64,000 nucleotides of DNA, taken from the NCBI GenBank assembly GCA_947446815.1, contig CANFGT010000010.1:1-64000 (forward strand), given 5' to 3'. Of this stretch, positions 24,140 through 34,400 are shown piece by piece (position 1 is the stretch's first letter; every line of letters starts with the position of its first letter). A program made the position numbers and the translations under genes. The notes under the pieces were generated by a model, which was given only the letters and a program-made list of their open reading frames with translations, was not told the origin of the DNA and ran no database searches. The DNA is from Acidimicrobiaceae bacterium. Its GTDB lineage: Bacteria > Actinomycetota > Acidimicrobiia > Acidimicrobiales > Ilumatobacteraceae.

Positions 24140-25390
24140 ATGACAATCAAAATTGCAGAACTTTTCGCCGGAATCGGTGGATTTCGCGTGGGCTTCGAAA
24201 ACGCCAATACGGAACTTGAACAGTTGGATTTATTCAAAGTTGTTTGGAGCAACCAATGGGAACCAGGCGAAAAGGCGCAACATGCTTCTCGTGTCTACGA
24301 ACATCACTTCGGCCCCGACGGGCACTCAAATGAAGATATCTCTACCGTTGATCCGAAAAAGATTAGACCTGCGCTTGACATCCTCGTTGGCGGCTTCCCT
24401 TGTCAGGACTATTCAGTCGCTAAACCACTCAATAAAGCAAATGGACTCGAGGGGAAGAAGGGAGTTTTGTGGTGGGATATCCACCGATTCCTGGAAGCTA
24501 AGAAACCCAAGATGGCGATACTTGAAAACGTTGATCGCTTACTTGTTTCACCCGGTAATCAAAGAGGTAGAGACTTTGCAATTATGCTTGCAACTCTCAA
24601 TGATCTTGATTACGCCGTCGAGTGGAGAATTCTCAATGCAGCAGAGTACGGCTTCTCGCAGCGACGTCGAAGAATATTTATTATTGCCCACAAGAAGGGA
24701 ACTGAGGGGTACCGAAGAATTAGGACTTCAAACCTTGACTCTCTTCTAGCCACAGGATTAATTGCAACTGCATTTCCTGTTGAACCCGAGACTCTTTCTG
24801 CATCAGTTTTTGAATTAGAAGGTGAAGTTTGGGAAATTACAGAATCCTTTAACCAAGGTGTCGGAAGAAAATCACCGTTCCTCAATGCCGGTGTGTGTAT
24901 TGACCGCAAAGTTACGACACAGAGAACACTTCCTCTCTTTGAAGGTCGTAGTAGAACGCTCGGTCAAGAACTCGTCAAGAATGAATCCAAAGTACCCCTT
25001 GAATACTTCATCACCAATGAAGAATTAGAAATTTGGAAGAGACATAAGGGCGCCAAAAAAATTATGCGTACTAAAAAGAACGGGATTCAATACGAATACG
25101 CCGAGGGCAAGATGAGTTTTCCAGACTCAATAGATAAACCTTCACGCACCATCATCACTAGCGAGGGGGGTCGAACGCCTTCACGTTTTAAACATGTCGT
25201 TCAGACTGAGTCGGGCAAATTTAGACGACTACTACCTGAAGAACTTGAGAGGTTGAGTGGTTTTGAAACAGGACATACAGCGCTACCAGGCCTCACAGAT
25301 GCACGACGCGCTTTCTTTATTGGAAATGCACTTGTAACCGGAATTGTTAAGAGATTTGCAATCACAATCGCTCGGGAGAAATTCCTTTAA
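24140..25390 (+). CDS. DNA (cytosine-5) methyltransferase, M.Sau3AI-like (predicted GATC)
   Basis: The 416-aa product has motif I ELFAGIGGFRVGFE (about residues 7-20), the M.Sau3AI-like NQWEPGEKAQHA region, motif IV VGGFPCQDYSVAK with the catalytic Cys, KKGVLWWDIHRFL, motif VI LENVDRLL, motif VIII RRRRIFI, and the C-terminal IGNALVTGI. The stretch from NQWEP to ENVDRLL follows M.Sau3AI closely, so GAT-5mC is the expected product. It protects the host from the divergent endonuclease. Its stop overlaps the stop of the convergent 1103-aa gene by three bases. Confidence 0.93.
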   Translation: MTIKIAELFAGIGGFRVGFENANTELEQLDLFKVVWSNQWEPGEKAQHASRVYEHHFGPDGHSNEDISTVDPKKIRPALDILVGGFPCQDYSVAKPLNKANGLEGKKGVLWWDIHRFLEAKKPKMAILENVDRLLVSPGNQRGRDFAIMLATLNDLDYAVEWRILNAAEYGFSQRRRRIFIIAHKKGTEGYRRIRTSNLDSLLATGLIATAFPVEPETLSASVFELEGEVWEITESFNQGVGRKSPFLNAGVCIDRKVTTQRTLPLFEGRSRTLGQELVKNESKVPLEYFITNEELEIWKRHKGAKKIMRTKKNGIQYEYAEGKMSFPDSIDKPSRTIITSEGGRTPSRFKHVVQTESGKFRRLLPEELERLSGFETGHTALPGLTDARRAFFIGNALVTGIVKRFAITIAREKFL

Positions 25391-28300
25391 CCAACTTGTA
25401 GTGGGAACATCGAAAGCGCAAGCAAAACTGCGTATGTCACCCACCTTGGCGCGATACGAGCTCCATCAATTAGCGCCTGCATATGCGAAAGAGACTGTGC
25501 ACGTGCATATATGCCGTCATATGCCAAAACGGCAATGTCATTTAGAAACCATTTATACTGCGGATCACTTTTCCAGACCGCTTTAGCTGCATACTGAGTG
25601 AAAATTTCCTGATTTAGATAATTCTTCACATTCCGATGGGCACGGGATACAACAGCTTCATGCCTTCTACGCCAAAGAGAAACTTCAGATTCTTTTGGAA
25701 AAATATCAAGAATGCTGATGACAACTGCGTCCCACTCGGCATCCATTGATAGTGGTTGACCGTCACGGACACCTATGAATTGCCCTAATGCAGAAAGCAG
25801 CACTTCAGGCGGAAACTGGACAACACGACGGAGTTGCTGATCAAAATCAGCTGCCAGAATCGCACGGTTCGGAATCGCTTCAATAACGCGAGATTCACCC
25901 GAATTCGGCGAGATTCCAGAAATTGGAATTTTTGGCCAACCAAGTTTCTCAGACCATCGACATTGAGTTTCAAATGATTCCGACCAAGGTTCAATTGCGC
26001 AAGCAAGAATTGGTAATTGACTCCACACAAGCTCCGAATCTTCCGGATTTATTGAAAGATTGATGGAGTCCTCTGCTTCAAACAGAATTGGCAGAAGAGA
26101 TAACGAAATAGCGATTTTGTCTCGTTCATCAATTACTTGTCTGCTCAGTGCCCTGGAGACAAATCCAACGATTCCTTCAGGTTCGTTCGTGAGTAGCTCG
26201 TAAATAATCGCAAAATCACGTTGCGTTAAAGCTCGGCCATTGTGATCGGCAACATTTCGCGCAAGCAATGCAATTAAGACTTCCCCATTATCTTTTACGT
26301 CTCCACTCCTAATGTTCTTCAACGTCCCTGAAGTAACCGCCTGGATAATACGATCCACTGCATTTTCACAATCAAAATCCACACCACTCTGAAGCGTGAA
26401 ATCACAAGTATTGGAATCGCCTTGAATCGGCAGGTCAGGCTCCAGTATCGAGGAACTCTCCACACGCAGCAAAGCTCTATATCGTCCGGAACGATGACCT
26501 TTAGGCATCAAGATTTCAAAAGAATGTCTCTGATTATCGGAAAGCATTAATGAGAAGCTCTTTTCCCATGGTCTATCAAGATTCCAAATCCGTAGTGCCC
26601 TGCTATTGAACGGACGATTCTCTTCAATATTCACTTCAACAAGCGCTGGATTAATTGACTTGTCTCGTTCCATAATCGAGATATTTGCGACGTATTCGGA
26701 AACAATACGCCCAACAGTTATCTCCTCGCCTACGCCTAATCTGACAGTGACTGAGAATTCTTCATTGTTATTTTTCTCAATCGCTTCAAGAAAGACAGTC
26801 AAATCAAAGGACCAACGGCCTCCTCTTGTTAAGACTTGATAACTCGAGATTTCTTCCCCATTTGTTTGTAGTGAGACGACTAAATCACTGCTGATCCCCG
26901 TTCGGAGATTCAGAAGTACCGAGTGGGTGGAGAGCAAATAATTGAGACTTAAATCAAATTGATTCTGTCCAACGTCTGTGAATGGCTTCCCGCCCATGGA
27001 GATATTCCAGCAAAACCGAACTGGCCTTATCTCAAGAGTCAAAGAACCGAGAGTTACGTTTACTGAGTCGACTCCGTCAGAAATTGTTAAATCCACTTCA
27101 GAGGACACAGAAGAAATTTCAAGGTTCACACGATCACCGGGAAGAGCAATCGGAGGATCTTGCTGTATCAACAACCCGCTTACAAGCACAATCACCAATG
27201 GCTTCATTCGCATTCCAATGGGACCATGAACCTCAATTGAATAGGTTCCATCGCCATCAAAAAGTTCTGAAATATCGCACTCATCTCTGAAAATAGGAAG
27301 GTGGGAAAGCGGCACCTTCCTGGATTGTGGTCCAGTTACCTCAACATAGACGAGGTCTGGATTCACCTCTCCAAGTTCGATTCTTAGCACTGGTGGTTCA
27401 TCGTGAATTATTCCATCCGCATGACGTACTAATGATTTTGGAATACTTGACTCTGAAATAGAGATATGTGAAGATCCCCGACGAAACTCAATTTCAACCG
27501 CAGATTCACTTTCAGATTTGGTTTTGTCTCCGAGTACCAGCCGCTTAGTGGTTCTAGTATCAATTTCAATAAATCGCCAATCGGCCCAATCGTCTAGTCG
27601 TGCTGGAAGATCATCGGCGAAAGTCCCGCCACTAATTACTGAGGTCTTCGGATGAACGAGTGCCAGTACTAATGAATCCACTACATCGACACGACCATTT
27701 ATCTCGGAGAGCAATCTATTTGTGGTGGCACTAAAAAAATAAGCGGGAAACTCTGAATAAGAACGAATTACCCTTGTACTTACAATTCTTCCCAATTCAT
27801 CTTGAGCTGATACCTCATAATCGGATGCTTGCCTGATTGAAGTCTCTATAGCTTCCGAGTAATCAACTAAATAGTCAGTTCCAATAGCATTAGTTACGCG
27901 CCAATTTGAAAGCTGACCTTCCTTCACAGGAGGAAGTACCAGAATTGGACCCGAACAAGAATATGGATCAATCTCAATCCAAGGCTTTGGAATTAATTGG
28001 GAAGTTCTAGAAGCTGAACCTTCCAAATTCGGTGCAACGTCCATGACAGCTTGAGCAAGATGCTTGGGCAGACGAGCAACGCTTGAATAATCGGGGTCTA
28101 GAAGCACCTCATTGATTTCCCCCAATAAATCAAGGGCAATCGAATCGGCTTCTTTCAAAAGTCTCCGAGGAGCGGCCCAGACTCCTGCATATCCGTTAGG
28201 TGATGAATTCCAAAATCTAATTTGCTCGTCCGGAGTGTGACGATGCCTTCTGATTGCTGTTTGCACGATTCGCAGCAAATCATCCACATTCTTAATCGGA

Positions 28301-28698
28301 ATCCCGCTATGCATCGTTACAGGAGTCATGAACCGAAGCGCGTTGTCTTCTTCCACCAGGTGCTCAAAAGTCTCAAGCCCTACAGCCTCTATCGCATCCC
28401 GCGTGAAGACGGCGAGTTGCTGAGGATTCATGCCTAGTGGTCGACAAAGGTGTGCAAGGTCATCTGACGACCAAAACTCCCGCCCATTTCTCTCTTTAGC
28501 AAGATTCACAATGTGCAACACAAAACAAGCCGGATATCTGGGGCGACCATGTGTCACTAAAGCTGGTCCACAGTCCCGAACCACTTCTGATGCTTCTGAT
28601 ACCAACGCATCTGGAAATCCCAGTTCAAAGACGAGACGAATGGACTTAAGAGCCTTTAGGACTTTAAGTTCAATCAACTCTCTGGTTTCAATCTCCAT
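25387..28698 (-). CDS. Large uncharacterised protein, last gene of the helicase operon
   Basis: I do not recognise this 1103-aa protein. The N-terminus (about residues 20-200) is helical, with HGRPRYPACFVLHIVNLAKE, an EFWSSDDLAHLC segment and a tract rich in Arg and His (AIRRHRHTP). The middle (about 400-780) is rich in short beta strands with GDRVNLEISS-, GTYSIEVHGP- and YRALLRVESS-type repeats, suggesting several Ig-like or jelly-roll modules. The C-terminal 300 residues are helical again with many Trp. No ATPase, nuclease or methyltransferase motif is visible. It starts 15 bp after the AddB-like gene in the same direction, so it is likely a dedicated partner of that complex. Confidence 0.72.
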   Translation of the reverse strand: MEIETRELIELKVLKALKSIRLVFELGFPDALVSEASEVVRDCGPALVTHGRPRYPACFVLHIVNLAKERNGREFWSSDDLAHLCRPLGMNPQQLAVFTRDAIEAVGLETFEHLVEEDNALRFMTPVTMHSGIPIKNVDDLLRIVQTAIRRHRHTPDEQIRFWNSSPNGYAGVWAAPRRLLKEADSIALDLLGEINEVLLDPDYSSVARLPKHLAQAVMDVAPNLEGSASRTSQLIPKPWIEIDPYSCSGPILVLPPVKEGQLSNWRVTNAIGTDYLVDYSEAIETSIRQASDYEVSAQDELGRIVSTRVIRSYSEFPAYFFSATTNRLLSEINGRVDVVDSLVLALVHPKTSVISGGTFADDLPARLDDWADWRFIEIDTRTTKRLVLGDKTKSESESAVEIEFRRGSSHISISESSIPKSLVRHADGIIHDEPPVLRIELGEVNPDLVYVEVTGPQSRKVPLSHLPIFRDECDISELFDGDGTYSIEVHGPIGMRMKPLVIVLVSGLLIQQDPPIALPGDRVNLEISSVSSEVDLTISDGVDSVNVTLGSLTLEIRPVRFCWNISMGGKPFTDVGQNQFDLSLNYLLSTHSVLLNLRTGISSDLVVSLQTNGEEISSYQVLTRGGRWSFDLTVFLEAIEKNNNEEFSVTVRLGVGEEITVGRIVSEYVANISIMERDKSINPALVEVNIEENRPFNSRALRIWNLDRPWEKSFSLMLSDNQRHSFEILMPKGHRSGRYRALLRVESSSILEPDLPIQGDSNTCDFTLQSGVDFDCENAVDRIIQAVTSGTLKNIRSGDVKDNGEVLIALLARNVADHNGRALTQRDFAIIYELLTNEPEGIVGFVSRALSRQVIDERDKIAISLSLLPILFEAEDSINLSINPEDSELVWSQLPILACAIEPWSESFETQCRWSEKLGWPKIPISGISPNSGESRVIEAIPNRAILAADFDQQLRRVVQFPPEVLLSALGQFIGVRDGQPLSMDAEWDAVVISILDIFPKESEVSLWRRRHEAVVSRAHRNVKNYLNQEIFTQYAAKAVWKSDPQYKWFLNDIAVLAYDGIYARAQSLSHMQALIDGARIAPRWVTYAVLLALSMFPLQVG

Positions 28699-28713
28699 GA
28701 TGGCAATCCGATA

Positions 28714-31491
28714 TCAATCTTCTGGAATCTTCCAAACCAAGCAATGATTCCTCACTGGGCAACTGATACACACATCTTTCTTCTGCTCACCGTGAACAGG
28801 TGGAAGAAATTCTTTCTGACCGTATTGGAAATAGTCAATATCTACGACTGCACCCGTTGATGCGCTCTGATACGCCATTGAAAGCGGATCATCACTTGAC
28901 TTGTTGCCATCTAAGGTAAATATCCATTCTTTATACGCCCCGCTTCTCTGCCTGATAGCCGCCTTAGCTTCACTACTACTACGCTGCCCTCTTGAAAACT
29001 GCCTCCACAGGTCTGAACAAGCACGCCGTGCTTTCACAACTCCCATACGGGTGGACAGAATTGAAATCAGATTTCCGAACAGCATCAGATGATGATGTTC
29101 GGCCGTAAATGAAGCAGATGGTCCCATCGCCCATTGCAGGGCAAAACGCCGCGAACATGCGATAGCCGATGATGCTGCAACCACATCAATCTGGTCAATT
29201 GCGGATTTTAATTCGACTTTCTTACTTTGATTTTTTCTTGGGTGCACAAAATTGACAACTGGAGAGCTCAATTCAATATCAGACGAACTCTTCATTTTCA
29301 TGCCTCCAGCGCGAGTGAGGATGGCCTCGGTTGGACGATGACCCGGTTCGGACATAAGTGCGAGAATTGGAGAGGGATTGGCATCTTCACCACCTTCTGT
29401 GGTGATATAACTCAGCCGAACAATATTTCCATCTAATGCCCCATTTAGACCAAGCGAGAATAGGTAGAGGTCACTCAGAGAGGCTGTACGAGATCGCGTT
29501 TGTAGAATTTCAATTGCAATCTCATCAATTGCTGAAGAGTTTTTGATGTTTTCAACGTTAAATGGCCAGCCAATACCACCGGCACGTCCTGGAAACTTTC
29601 CGTCTGCAAGATTCGCTAAGTGAATTTCTGAATCAACTTTTCTAAAGCTGAATTCATCCAGTGATCGCAATTCCATGATTGCACTATTGCGAGAATCTTC
29701 CCCATCTTCCGTGAGACTGAAATCCGCCTTGCGACCAAGAAGAATGTCGACTGCATCAACTAAACCTTCAGCAGAGACTTCTGCATCTAAATCAATGTCC
29801 ATCCCCGAGATTTTTGCTTCAATTTCACGTCTTTCCGATTCGGGAAGATCACGCATGGCATTCAACAGGTTGGACTTTAAGAATTGGACATGACTCTTAA
29901 ACGACACTTTCGGGTTTTTTACAATCTGCGCAAGTATCTCCGATATGCCATCAATGATTCTCACAAGTGTCTTTGCTTCATCCTCAGTGATATCGGCCCA
30001 AGGAGCCAGGCGAATTGGATTTGCAACGGCATTCTTGATTCTCGCGACATCGTCAATATTTGTTCTTCTCGCCCCAAATTGTGAAACCTCAGCCACGACC
30101 AAACGATGTAGCGCCACAGCTCGTTCTTTCCATTCAGAAACAAGGTCACAGCCCTCGAAGAATGGCAGAACCCTCTGAAGAATAAATGATTTCTCAATTG
30201 TCGAAAGTTCATCCCCGCTTATTTGTAAGAATCCACTATCAACGATGTCAACTAATGCCTTTGAATTCAAACAGACTCGTAAATTTCCGCCCCTATCCAA
30301 GGTGATACAGCTATGAATACCATACAAATAGGCCCCAATCGGCAGCAGTGCAAGATTCGTCCGACCAAGTTGAGTCATACCTCCAAAACGTTCTACGAAG
30401 CGGTTGGCATCTGATGCCGAAGCAGCGAAGGTTCTCGGCACCTTCTTTTGGCTAGCTTGCGCAAGAGTTCGATTGGACGACCAGTGTCTAACAAATTGGA
30501 TTGGAGTTGAGAATTTTTCAATGACAACTTCCCCGGCAAGCTTTGATTCCTCGACCAAGTCTCCTCGCAATGCTGCATGAAGACCCTGTAATGCCACCCC
30601 TGGATTGCCGACCACCTTGCGGTATTCCGTAGGAGGCATGTTCCACTTTTCTACAAAGAACCAACGCCAAACTTCACTTGTTGGGCTTTCACCATCATCA
30701 TGCACGATAAAGATTTGTTCCACATCATCTAAGCGGTTCAGCAATTGAAAAAAAGCCCACTGAGGAGGCGTAAAGAAGTGAAAGCCGTGATAGACGATTG
30801 TTCTTCGACCAGAACACGGTCCATACACTTGATTCAGCGCATCATAAATTCTCTTTCTTAGCGACTTGGCCAATCTTGATGTACCGGCTTCAAACTCCTC
30901 TAAATCAATCCAGAGCTCATCCCTAACAGAAGTTACTGCGGGATAATTCTTCTCTAAATCCACCCATGCATTTGCAGCAATTTCTGAGATTCCACTGAGA
31001 TTGCTCAACATCCCTGGTTCAATACCAGCAGAAATTAGGGTTTGAATTGATTTCAGAATGTCAAAGCGTGATTCTAAAAAGACACGACGTAAACCTTGGG
31101 AATAGTTTCCGCGATACAAGAATTCTCGAAGATGCTGCTGATAGGACATCGAAAGCCAGATTCTTCTGCCAGCTACTTTCTCCTGCCAATCAGAAACAAG
31201 GCTTGAGTAATCTCCCACCTTCTTCTCTAGATAACTCTTCTCAAATTGGGTATTTGATGGGAACTCAGAAATTGGAACCTGAAGTTCCCCTTCCATCCCC
31301 CCCATCACAATGACATCAATCAAAGTAGCAACCGCTATTGCTGCCGCTCCGGTATCCCTTATTGCTCCTGCAAGTGAAGTCGTTGCGGGAATATGAGCCA
31401 GTTCATTCCACCTACGACCTGATGATGTGAGTTCTGACTCCAGAGTTTCGAAAGAAACATCGTTGAATGCAATTGTTTTCCAGTTACCCAT
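28714..31491 (-). CDS. AddB-like protein with Fe-S cysteines but a reduced nuclease domain
   Basis: The 925-aa product resembles AddB: a VYHGFHFFTPPQWAFFQLLN segment near residue 250, an LANLADGKFPGR strand near 640, and four C-terminal cysteines (Cys779, Cys908, Cys911, Cys917; the last three in C-x2-C-x5-C). These match the Fe-S ligands that staple the AddB nuclease domain. Only about 128 residues separate Cys779 from Cys908, and I find no strand with a D...(E/Q)xK signature between them, so the nuclease is probably lost. No Walker A is present. It abuts the helicase stop with no gap, so the two are likely subunits of one complex. Confidence 0.75.
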   Translation of the reverse strand: MGNWKTIAFNDVSFETLESELTSSGRRWNELAHIPATTSLAGAIRDTGAAAIAVATLIDVIVMGGMEGELQVPISEFPSNTQFEKSYLEKKVGDYSSLVSDWQEKVAGRRIWLSMSYQQHLREFLYRGNYSQGLRRVFLESRFDILKSIQTLISAGIEPGMLSNLSGISEIAANAWVDLEKNYPAVTSVRDELWIDLEEFEAGTSRLAKSLRKRIYDALNQVYGPCSGRRTIVYHGFHFFTPPQWAFFQLLNRLDDVEQIFIVHDDGESPTSEVWRWFFVEKWNMPPTEYRKVVGNPGVALQGLHAALRGDLVEESKLAGEVVIEKFSTPIQFVRHWSSNRTLAQASQKKVPRTFAASASDANRFVERFGGMTQLGRTNLALLPIGAYLYGIHSCITLDRGGNLRVCLNSKALVDIVDSGFLQISGDELSTIEKSFILQRVLPFFEGCDLVSEWKERAVALHRLVVAEVSQFGARRTNIDDVARIKNAVANPIRLAPWADITEDEAKTLVRIIDGISEILAQIVKNPKVSFKSHVQFLKSNLLNAMRDLPESERREIEAKISGMDIDLDAEVSAEGLVDAVDILLGRKADFSLTEDGEDSRNSAIMELRSLDEFSFRKVDSEIHLANLADGKFPGRAGGIGWPFNVENIKNSSAIDEIAIEILQTRSRTASLSDLYLFSLGLNGALDGNIVRLSYITTEGGEDANPSPILALMSEPGHRPTEAILTRAGGMKMKSSSDIELSSPVVNFVHPRKNQSKKVELKSAIDQIDVVAASSAIACSRRFALQWAMGPSASFTAEHHHLMLFGNLISILSTRMGVVKARRACSDLWRQFSRGQRSSSEAKAAIRQRSGAYKEWIFTLDGNKSSDDPLSMAYQSASTGAVVDIDYFQYGQKEFLPPVHGEQKKDVCISCPVRNHCLVWKIPED

Positions 31492-34400
31492 CTAAAGACC
31501 TTTCACTTTCCTAATCAAATCACTCCATGTTTTTGAATCAGACAATGATCTCGCTGTCTTCGGACTGTCAGTCTTTATAAAAACAACCAACTCTTCTCTC
31601 GCACGTGTAGTGGCCACGTAAAGTAAGCGTGCCTCTTCGGATCTCACTTCATTTATCTCTTCGTCCCAAGACGCATCAGACTCAGAGACATTGCTAATAC
31701 GAACTTGTCGATTATCTCTTTTTAGATGCCATTCCCATACGACTCGGGGATTGTTCTTGGCATCAATCGTGATTACCGAGTTAAATTTGCGACGCTTCTT
31801 TGAGAATTGATCCCAGGTACGTGGAATCAGGACATTGTCAAATTCAAGACCTTTAGATTTATGAACTGTAAGAGCAGTCACTTTGCCAACAAGAGATTCT
31901 TGATTGAACGGCTCGTCCTCGTTGGAATTAGTAGCAATCTGAAGTTGAAGCCATTGAAGAATTCGTGGAAGCGAAATCGGCGTATCTGAAAACTCAGCAT
32001 CCATCAACATCAATAAATGTTCCAAGCACCGCACATAGCGCGGACGCTCTACTGATTCATTATTCCCTGGCATTTCACAGGAATCCGGGCTGAAGTGCTG
32101 CCAACAAAGAACTAGCCAAGAGAGCGCTGGCATCTTCCCTACTAGTTTTTTCAATGAAATCATTCGCAGTCGTAAGCCATCCAAATCAGACGTCTCAAAA
32201 CTGCCAGTACTAAGCGACGACAGACGGTCTATCCAAGAAATCGGTGCATCAATTGCATCTTCCCAGACACTCCGATCGGCTGGGTCAATTCCTTCGGGCG
32301 CACCCGTTGACATAATTCGCGCAGCCCACCGCGTTTCAAGCAACTCAAGAAGAGCACCGCTATCAAATGGATTCACAACTGCTTCCAGAAGGGCGCGCAT
32401 TTCACGGACAGCTGGAACTCTGAAAAAATCTCCACCTACTACGAGCTCGCAAGGAATCCCAACTTCCACAAGTTTCTGTTTGATTTCTATTGCTGTCCAA
32501 TTTTGCCGACAAAGAACCGCTACATCAGGTTTCCTATCGTGTTTCTTGGAATCCTCGATCCAAGCCCTGACTTGATCAACCGCATCACCTAAGTACTTTT
32601 TCTCATTGGTAACAGTTAAATCAACAGCCTTGCTTTGGCCTTTCCTCTTTGGGTTTGCCTCCAATCGATCTTCGTTAGATACATATTCAAGAAGACCATC
32701 TTTGCCCCATGCCTCAAAGTATGGATGGAGTGAGTCCAGCAGGAATTTACCTGAACGAAAATTTCTTGAAAGTGGATATGGCTCCAACGTCCCGAATTCA
32801 ACATACTTAGCATTCAAACTCTTGAATGCATTTCCCTCTGCGCCTCTAAACCTATAAATTGCCTGCTTGACATCGCCGACAACAAAAAGCCGAGCATCTA
32901 ATCGCTTTCGAATTTCGACGAACATACTCATCTGCTCATCGTCGGTGTCCTGAAATTCATCGACGAAGACATATTTCGGTACTCGAACTGAGATTGGACC
33001 AGGCTGTCGAAGAACAGCTAAAGCAGTTGTAACTAACTTTGACGTCGGGATTGCCTGATTGTCTTCACATATCTCTGCGAACTCAATTCCAATTTGATCA
33101 ATCACTGTTTTTACAATCTTTGAAGCATCAAGATCAATTGTTGAGATATTTCTTGAAGGAAGAGGCCAGGACAATGAGGATTTGTTTCCGCCTGAGAGAG
33201 GCATGATTTCAATTCCGTTGTTGTCAAGTTTGTTCCAGATGCTCTCAATGAGTTCTCGCCATTCGTGCGCAGCGGGCACTTCAGATGGTCCCCAAGAATC
33301 AAGAATGACCTCTAGATGCGGCGATAAAGAGCGGTACAAAACTTCGCGAAATTGCATAGTCAATTTTGATACCCGAAATCCAGGTGAAAGTCCGAGTGTC
33401 GCTGCACCTTGTTGAGCGATTGATTTGGCATATGACTGAATCGTTGATATCTCGGACGAACTCAATTGCATCATCCAGGCCACTACTGGAAGAACACAAT
33501 TTCGGGAAAGCCTCTTTCGAAGCACAAGGGTCTTTGTTAAACGCTCACGCATTTGTCTTGCGGCTTCTCGCGTAAAGGTAACGAGAACAATTTCATCAAG
33601 TCGGAGTTCCGAAGACGATGCGAGACCAGTTTCAGAATCAATCGTTTCAGCGTTTGCAAGTAGAAAAACTATACGTTCAGACATAGTTTCGGTTTTGCCG
33701 GTTCCTGCACCAGCTCTCACTACTATGTCTTCATCAGGGGATGCATGAACGATTTCATATTGTTTTTGATTTATCGCACCAGAATTAGCGGCTAATTCAA
33801 GGATCTTCTTTGACTTCGGTGTTAATTGAGAAAAATCAATTCCATCAACAATCGTGTGCGACATCTCAAATGCTTCAGGGACGATTGCCCATTCCAGAAG
33901 TCGGCTATCCTCAAACGCCTCAAGTTCTATAGCATCCATTTGATGTTTCTTTGTTGGAGTAATCAAAAACACTCGAATGCCATAATGAAGCAGTCCCAAC
34001 AACTCATCAACGTCAATGTTCTGATCACCAATTTGAAGAACGGAATACTTGGGTACAGTGCGAAGTTTTAGTGTTTCAAGTGCGAGGACTTGAAGACCTA
34101 ACTCAAAATTGTTACTGATTACGTTCTCAATCTTGGCAACTTCGTCCGCTGTACTTCCGTTCTCATTCTGAACTACAGATTTGACACTCTTTCGCCTCAA
34201 ATTGCGTTCAATTGGCGCCATCACTCCAAGCGGTACTGGCTTACCTTCTCCTTCATCCGGTAATGCGGAGACCCTGTTTCCAGACATGTCAAATTCGGGT
34301 CCTGAAATCGGTCGCATCGCAGATTTTGGCCAGACCCACGCATCAATCTCAGATAAGTCAGATGCCCAACGAATATCTCGCCTACCAGCTTCAATGAGTT

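Noticed and set aside
16489-25390. Controller (C) protein gene for either R-M system
   Set aside because: I looked for a small helix-turn-helix gene beside both systems and found none.
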